From contig DFWB01000130.1 of the NCBI GenBank assembly GCA_002380675.1, forward strand, positions 1 to 9,274: 9,274 nt of DNA, written 5' to 3'. The stretch is from Akkermansiaceae bacterium UBA4145. Its GTDB lineage: Bacteria > Verrucomicrobiota > Verrucomicrobiia > Verrucomicrobiales > Akkermansiaceae. The position numbers were made by a program, and so were the translations under genes. The notes below the pieces were generated by a model, which was not told where the DNA came from, did not search any database, and was given only the letters and a program-made list of their open reading frames with translations. Below are positions 6,855 through 9,274 of the stretch, piece by piece; the stretch's first letter is position 1, and each line of letters opens with the position of its first letter.

Positions 6855-8609
6855 TTACATTCTCTCAGGAACTTCAATGCCGAGCAACTGGAGCCCCTGC
6901 CGGAGAACACGGGCAGTCAATTCACAGAGGGCGAGACGCGTATCCTTGATAGCCCCCTCTGATTTCAGAACTGGACACGACTGAAAGAACGAATGGTAGG
7001 CGCGCGCGAGCTCAAGGAGGTATCCTGCAAGAAGATTTGGTCGGAATCCCTCTAGCACGACGGGAACCATTTCGCCAAAGCGCACCAGCATTCTTGCAAG
7101 ATGCAGCTCTCTCTCCTCGGAAAGCTCGAGAGCAGCGCCATCAGGAACATAATCCCCTCCCATTTTCGCGAAAATAGAACGACACCTCACATAGCTATAC
7201 TGCAGATACGGGGCCGTGTCTCCGTCCATGGACACCATTTTATCAAGATCAAAAATATAATCAGAAGTCCGATGGTGGGAGAGCTCCATAAACTTGATCG
7301 CGCTGATTCCTATTAACTCAGCCAGAGCATCGCGTTCCTCCTGCTTCTCGACCCGAGAGCGCCCCTCCGAACTTTTCCTTGCTGCTTCGACGGCATCATC
7401 AAGCAGGTCGCTCAGGAGAGGCAGATCACCCGAGCGGGTCTTCAGCGGTTTACCATCCTTCCCCAGAATCGTTCCGAACGAAACATGTTCGAGACCCATT
7501 CGGCATCCGCGTCGCGCCGCAACGGCGAAAAGCTGCCTGAAATGATCCCCCTGTCGATGATCCACGACATACCAGGCCGCATCTGCCTTAAGCTCCTCCA
7601 GCCGGTAATCAACTGTCGCGATATCAGTAGTGGCATAATTAAAACCTCCATCGCTCTTCCTCACAATCATGGGCTTATCCTCCCAACCTCCATCCTTCTG
7701 AATCTTGAACGGATCAACTCCGGGATCCTCTAAACCTGCCGAGAACACGCATATCGCTCCGTCACTCTCACGCGCTAACCCCTCCTCCACGAGGTCCTCA
7801 ACCACATCGGAGAGACGGTCGTTATAGGAGCTCTCTCCCAGCCAGTGATCAAAAGACACTCCCAGCCGATCGTAGATCACCTCGAGTCCCTCCCGTGAAA
7901 GGCTCACGCACTCTCGCCAGATCGAAAGATTCTCCTCGTCCCCTTGCTGAAGGGCAACCAACTCCTTCCTGCATTCTTCCCTTACCGCATCATCTTCACC
8001 ACATCTCTCACTGGCAGCTCGGTAAAGTCTGAGAAGCTCGTTGAGCGGATTGTCTTCAAGGGACTTCCGATCAAGCGACCGCTTCCACGCCCAGATCACC
8101 ATCCCAAACTGCGTCCCCCAGTCTCCGATGTGGTTGTCACTGATAACATCATGACCCAAAAAGCGCCCAATGCGGGCCAGACTATCTCCAATAAACGTTG
8201 AGCGGAGGTGCCCGACATGCATGGGCTTAGCCACGTTTGGCGCACTGAAATCAATCACAATCCGGCGTGGGCTCTCCACCGGCTCCACCCCGAGACGATC
8301 GTCATCCATCAGCCCGCTGAGCCTTTCCGCATAAGCAGGAGCACTTACCCGGAAATTAAGAAAACCGGGGCCCGCAATTTCCACTTCTCCAATATCCTCA
8401 ACTTCGATAGAGGCCTTTAGGGCCTCTGCGAGATCCCTGGGGCTCCGCTTTGCACTCTTGGCGAGAACCATGGCGGCATTTGACTGGTAATCGCCAAAAC
8501 GTAAGTCAGCAGCATGACTGAGACTCGCCCTCCCTGCGTCTGCTTCGTCAATACCGCAATCTACACATGCAGCTCTCAGCCGCTCTTGAAGAACCCTTAA
8601 AAGTGTCAT
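6855..8609 (-). CDS. argS: Arginyl-tRNA synthetase
   Basis: Class I synthetase that attaches arginine to tRNA-Arg. The N-terminal ArgRS-specific domain (about 1-95) contains RFGDYQSNAAM and IAGPGFLNFRVS. The catalytic core has the HIGH signature as HVGH (131-134) in APNVAKPMHVGHLRST, then DNHIGDWGTQFGM (158-170) and YATTDIATVDYR. In place of a standard KMSK loop it has GKDGKPLKTRSG (383-394), a common form in ArgRS. The C-terminal DALR-type anticodon-binding domain (about 450-584) includes QYSYVRCRSI and ends LGIEVPERM. Its 584 residues are typical. No T-box or arginine leader is seen in the 92-bp gap upstream, and no ribosome-binding site precedes the ATG at 8609. It is the first gene of argS-proB-proA. 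Confidence 0.98.
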   Translation of the reverse strand: MTLLRVLQERLRAACVDCGIDEADAGRASLSHAADLRFGDYQSNAAMVLAKSAKRSPRDLAEALKASIEVEDIGEVEIAGPGFLNFRVSAPAYAERLSGLMDDDRLGVEPVESPRRIVIDFSAPNVAKPMHVGHLRSTFIGDSLARIGRFLGHDVISDNHIGDWGTQFGMVIWAWKRSLDRKSLEDNPLNELLRLYRAASERCGEDDAVREECRKELVALQQGDEENLSIWRECVSLSREGLEVIYDRLGVSFDHWLGESSYNDRLSDVVEDLVEEGLARESDGAICVFSAGLEDPGVDPFKIQKDGGWEDKPMIVRKSDGGFNYATTDIATVDYRLEELKADAAWYVVDHRQGDHFRQLFAVAARRGCRMGLEHVSFGTILGKDGKPLKTRSGDLPLLSDLLDDAVEAARKSSEGRSRVEKQEERDALAELIGISAIKFMELSHHRTSDYIFDLDKMVSMDGDTAPYLQYSYVRCRSIFAKMGGDYVPDGAALELSEERELHLARMLVRFGEMVPVVLEGFRPNLLAGYLLELARAYHSFFQSCPVLKSEGAIKDTRLALCELTARVLRQGLQLLGIEVPERM

Positions 8610-8701
8610 CTGGAATTCGCTATGTTTAATGCACGCTGGAATCGAGCGTTCCTTTAACGTAAGAAGGCTAACATTTTAGTTGTCTGGGCGGCGATCAGAA
8701 T
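8610..8701. other. Intergenic region upstream of argS
   Basis: These 92 bases separate the EIIA gene from argS and should hold the argS-proB-proA promoter if the operon is separate. I see no strong sigma-70 pair. Short stems are present, such as GGAA/TTCC (8638-8641 and 8649-8652) and CCTTT/AAGG (8651-8667). They overlap each other and are too weak to call terminators. Confidence 0.3.
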
Positions 8702-9172
8702 TCAATCGAGTTCCAATTCGCACTGCTCCAGCGACCTCAGCAGATCGCTGGCGGTAGACGCCTCTGTCATTTTCTCCCGAACGGCATGCTGGGAGAACAA
8801 TCGCGCAATAACAGCAAGAGTCTGCAGATGGGAATTGGGCTGATTTTCGGGCACCACAAGAAGAATGACGAAGTGAACCACCGCGTTGTCACAGGCATTG
8901 AAGTCAATTCCGCTCCGCGACCGACCAAACAGAGCAACTGGATCATTCAAGCTGTCCGAATAGCAATGGGGAATTGCCACCCCGTGTCCAATACCAGTGC
9001 TGACGCGCTCCTCCCTCGCTGCAAGAGCTTCAACCACTGCTCCATGCGATGGTTCGGCGAGGTCTCCGGCAGCAACAAGATGGCCAACCATCTCGTCAAG
9101 AACCTCATCACGTGTGCCCGCGCTCAAATCCGGGATGACGCGGCGCTCCGAAAGAAGCGAAACAATATTCAT
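8702..9172 (-). CDS. ptsN: PTS EIIA domain protein, PtsN (EIIA-Ntr)-like
   Basis: Single-domain EIIA of the fructose/mannitol type, probably the regulatory nitrogen-PTS form. Such proteins take phosphate from an HPr-like carrier and act on transporters, kinases or regulators in the cytoplasm. The 156 residues cover one EIIA fold. The phosphorylated histidine is H69 in GIGHGVAIPH (60-69), and the second active-site histidine is H115 in NSHLQTL. SGIDFNACDNAVVHFVILLVVPE matches the central part of E. coli PtsN. No membrane EIIB/EIIC partner, HPr or enzyme I is present, which favours a regulatory role over sugar uptake. The ATG at 9172 overlaps the stop of the preceding frame (ATGA), suggesting translational coupling in place of a ribosome-binding site; an in-frame TAA lies a short way upstream. 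Assignment to EIIA type 2 is firm, PtsN versus a sugar EIIA less so. Confidence 0.85.
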   Translation of the reverse strand: MNIVSLLSERRVIPDLSAGTRDEVLDEMVGHLVAAGDLAEPSHGAVVEALAAREERVSTGIGHGVAIPHCYSDSLNDPVALFGRSRSGIDFNACDNAVVHFVILLVVPENQPNSHLQTLAVIARLFSQHAVREKMTEASTASDLLRSLEQCELELD

Positions 9173-9274
9173 GATGACGAAGTGGCGTTGACCATCTCCG
9201 AGAGCCGGTTAACGCCAATACGCAGGGCAAGCAAGGGTTTTCCCTGCAGAAACAGGATCCAACTTGACCTACAT
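9169..9274 (-). CDS. C-terminus of an unidentified protein (partial, runs off right edge)
   Basis: A minus-strand frame is open from the right edge to a TGA at 9171-9169. It gives 34 residues, including LQGKPLLALRIGVNRLSEMV, and ends NATSSS. The TGA overlaps the ATG of the EIIA gene by four bases (ATGA), a common arrangement of coupled genes in an operon. I do not recognise the protein. In many bacteria ptsN follows genes such as hpf or hprK, but this tail cannot be matched to them by eye. A second minus-strand frame is also open over this short stretch, and an inverted repeat (9222-9247) could instead point to intergenic DNA. Confidence 0.45.
   Translation of the reverse strand, partial: CRSSWILFLQGKPLLALRIGVNRLSEMVNATSSS
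9222..9247. repeat. Inverted repeat GCAGGG/CCCTGC at the right edge
   Basis: GCAGGG (9222-9227) and CCCTGC (9242-9247) are perfect inverse complements 14 bases apart. Part of the right arm can pair instead with AGGG (9234-9237) to form a shorter AGGG-TTTT-CCCT stem. It lies within the possible partial gene, so it may have no function. Confidence 0.25.

Noticed and set aside
7367..7461. ArgS lacks a standard KMSK motif
   Set aside because: Many arginyl-tRNA synthetases have a KTRSG-type loop here, so this is normal for the family and not damage.
8610..8701. T-box or arginine leader before argS
   Set aside because: The gap is too short, and neither a T-box consensus nor a run of arginine codons is present.
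1..9274. Mobile element, CRISPR, toxin-antitoxin or defence island
   Set aside because: No transposase, integrase, regularly spaced repeats, or small paired genes are visible; the genes are housekeeping with uniform character.

Overview
This 9.3 kb window is compact chromosomal housekeeping DNA with moderate G+C by eye. It holds seven complete, recognisable bacterial genes, one FHA-domain membrane protein, and a gene fragment at each edge. There is no gene-free stretch longer than 300 bases. I see no RNA gene, mobile element, CRISPR array or defence system. The organism is a free-living-type bacterium that makes its own phenylalanine and proline. The mix suggests the Verrucomicrobiota (Opitutae-like), from the scpB-pheA pairing, a short glutamate 5-kinase without a PUA domain, a Lys/Ala-rich histone-like N-terminus at the left edge, and start codons mostly lacking Shine-Dalgarno motifs. 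That assignment is inference, not proof.

Layout. Positions 1-36 (minus) hold the first 12 codons of a Lys/Ala-rich protein. It is divergent from scpB across a 196-bp intergenic region with a good sigma-70-like promoter pointing left. On the plus strand scpB (condensin accessory protein) is followed after 48 bp by pheA (chorismate mutase/prephenate dehydratase with a regulatory ACT domain). pheA converges on htpG (minus, Hsp90 chaperone), with 17 bp between the stop codons and a hairpin across the htpG stop. htpG diverges from a plus-strand FHA-domain protein with one C-terminal membrane segment. That gene converges on proA over two small hairpins.

The right half is on the minus strand and is read right to left. 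A gene fragment at the right edge overlaps by 4 bp (ATGA) with a PtsN-like PTS EIIA protein. After a 92-bp gap come argS, proB and proA, separated by 15 and 18 bp, which look like one operon. argS charges tRNA-Arg. ProB and ProA carry glutamate to glutamate-5-semialdehyde, the precursor of proline.

The window looks ordinary and I found no convincing new system. The items most worth a second look are the orphan FHA/membrane protein beside htpG, the general lack of ribosome-binding sites, the acidic insert and tail of ScpB, the unidentified gene coupled to the EIIA gene, and the promoter flanked by an inverted repeat at the left edge.
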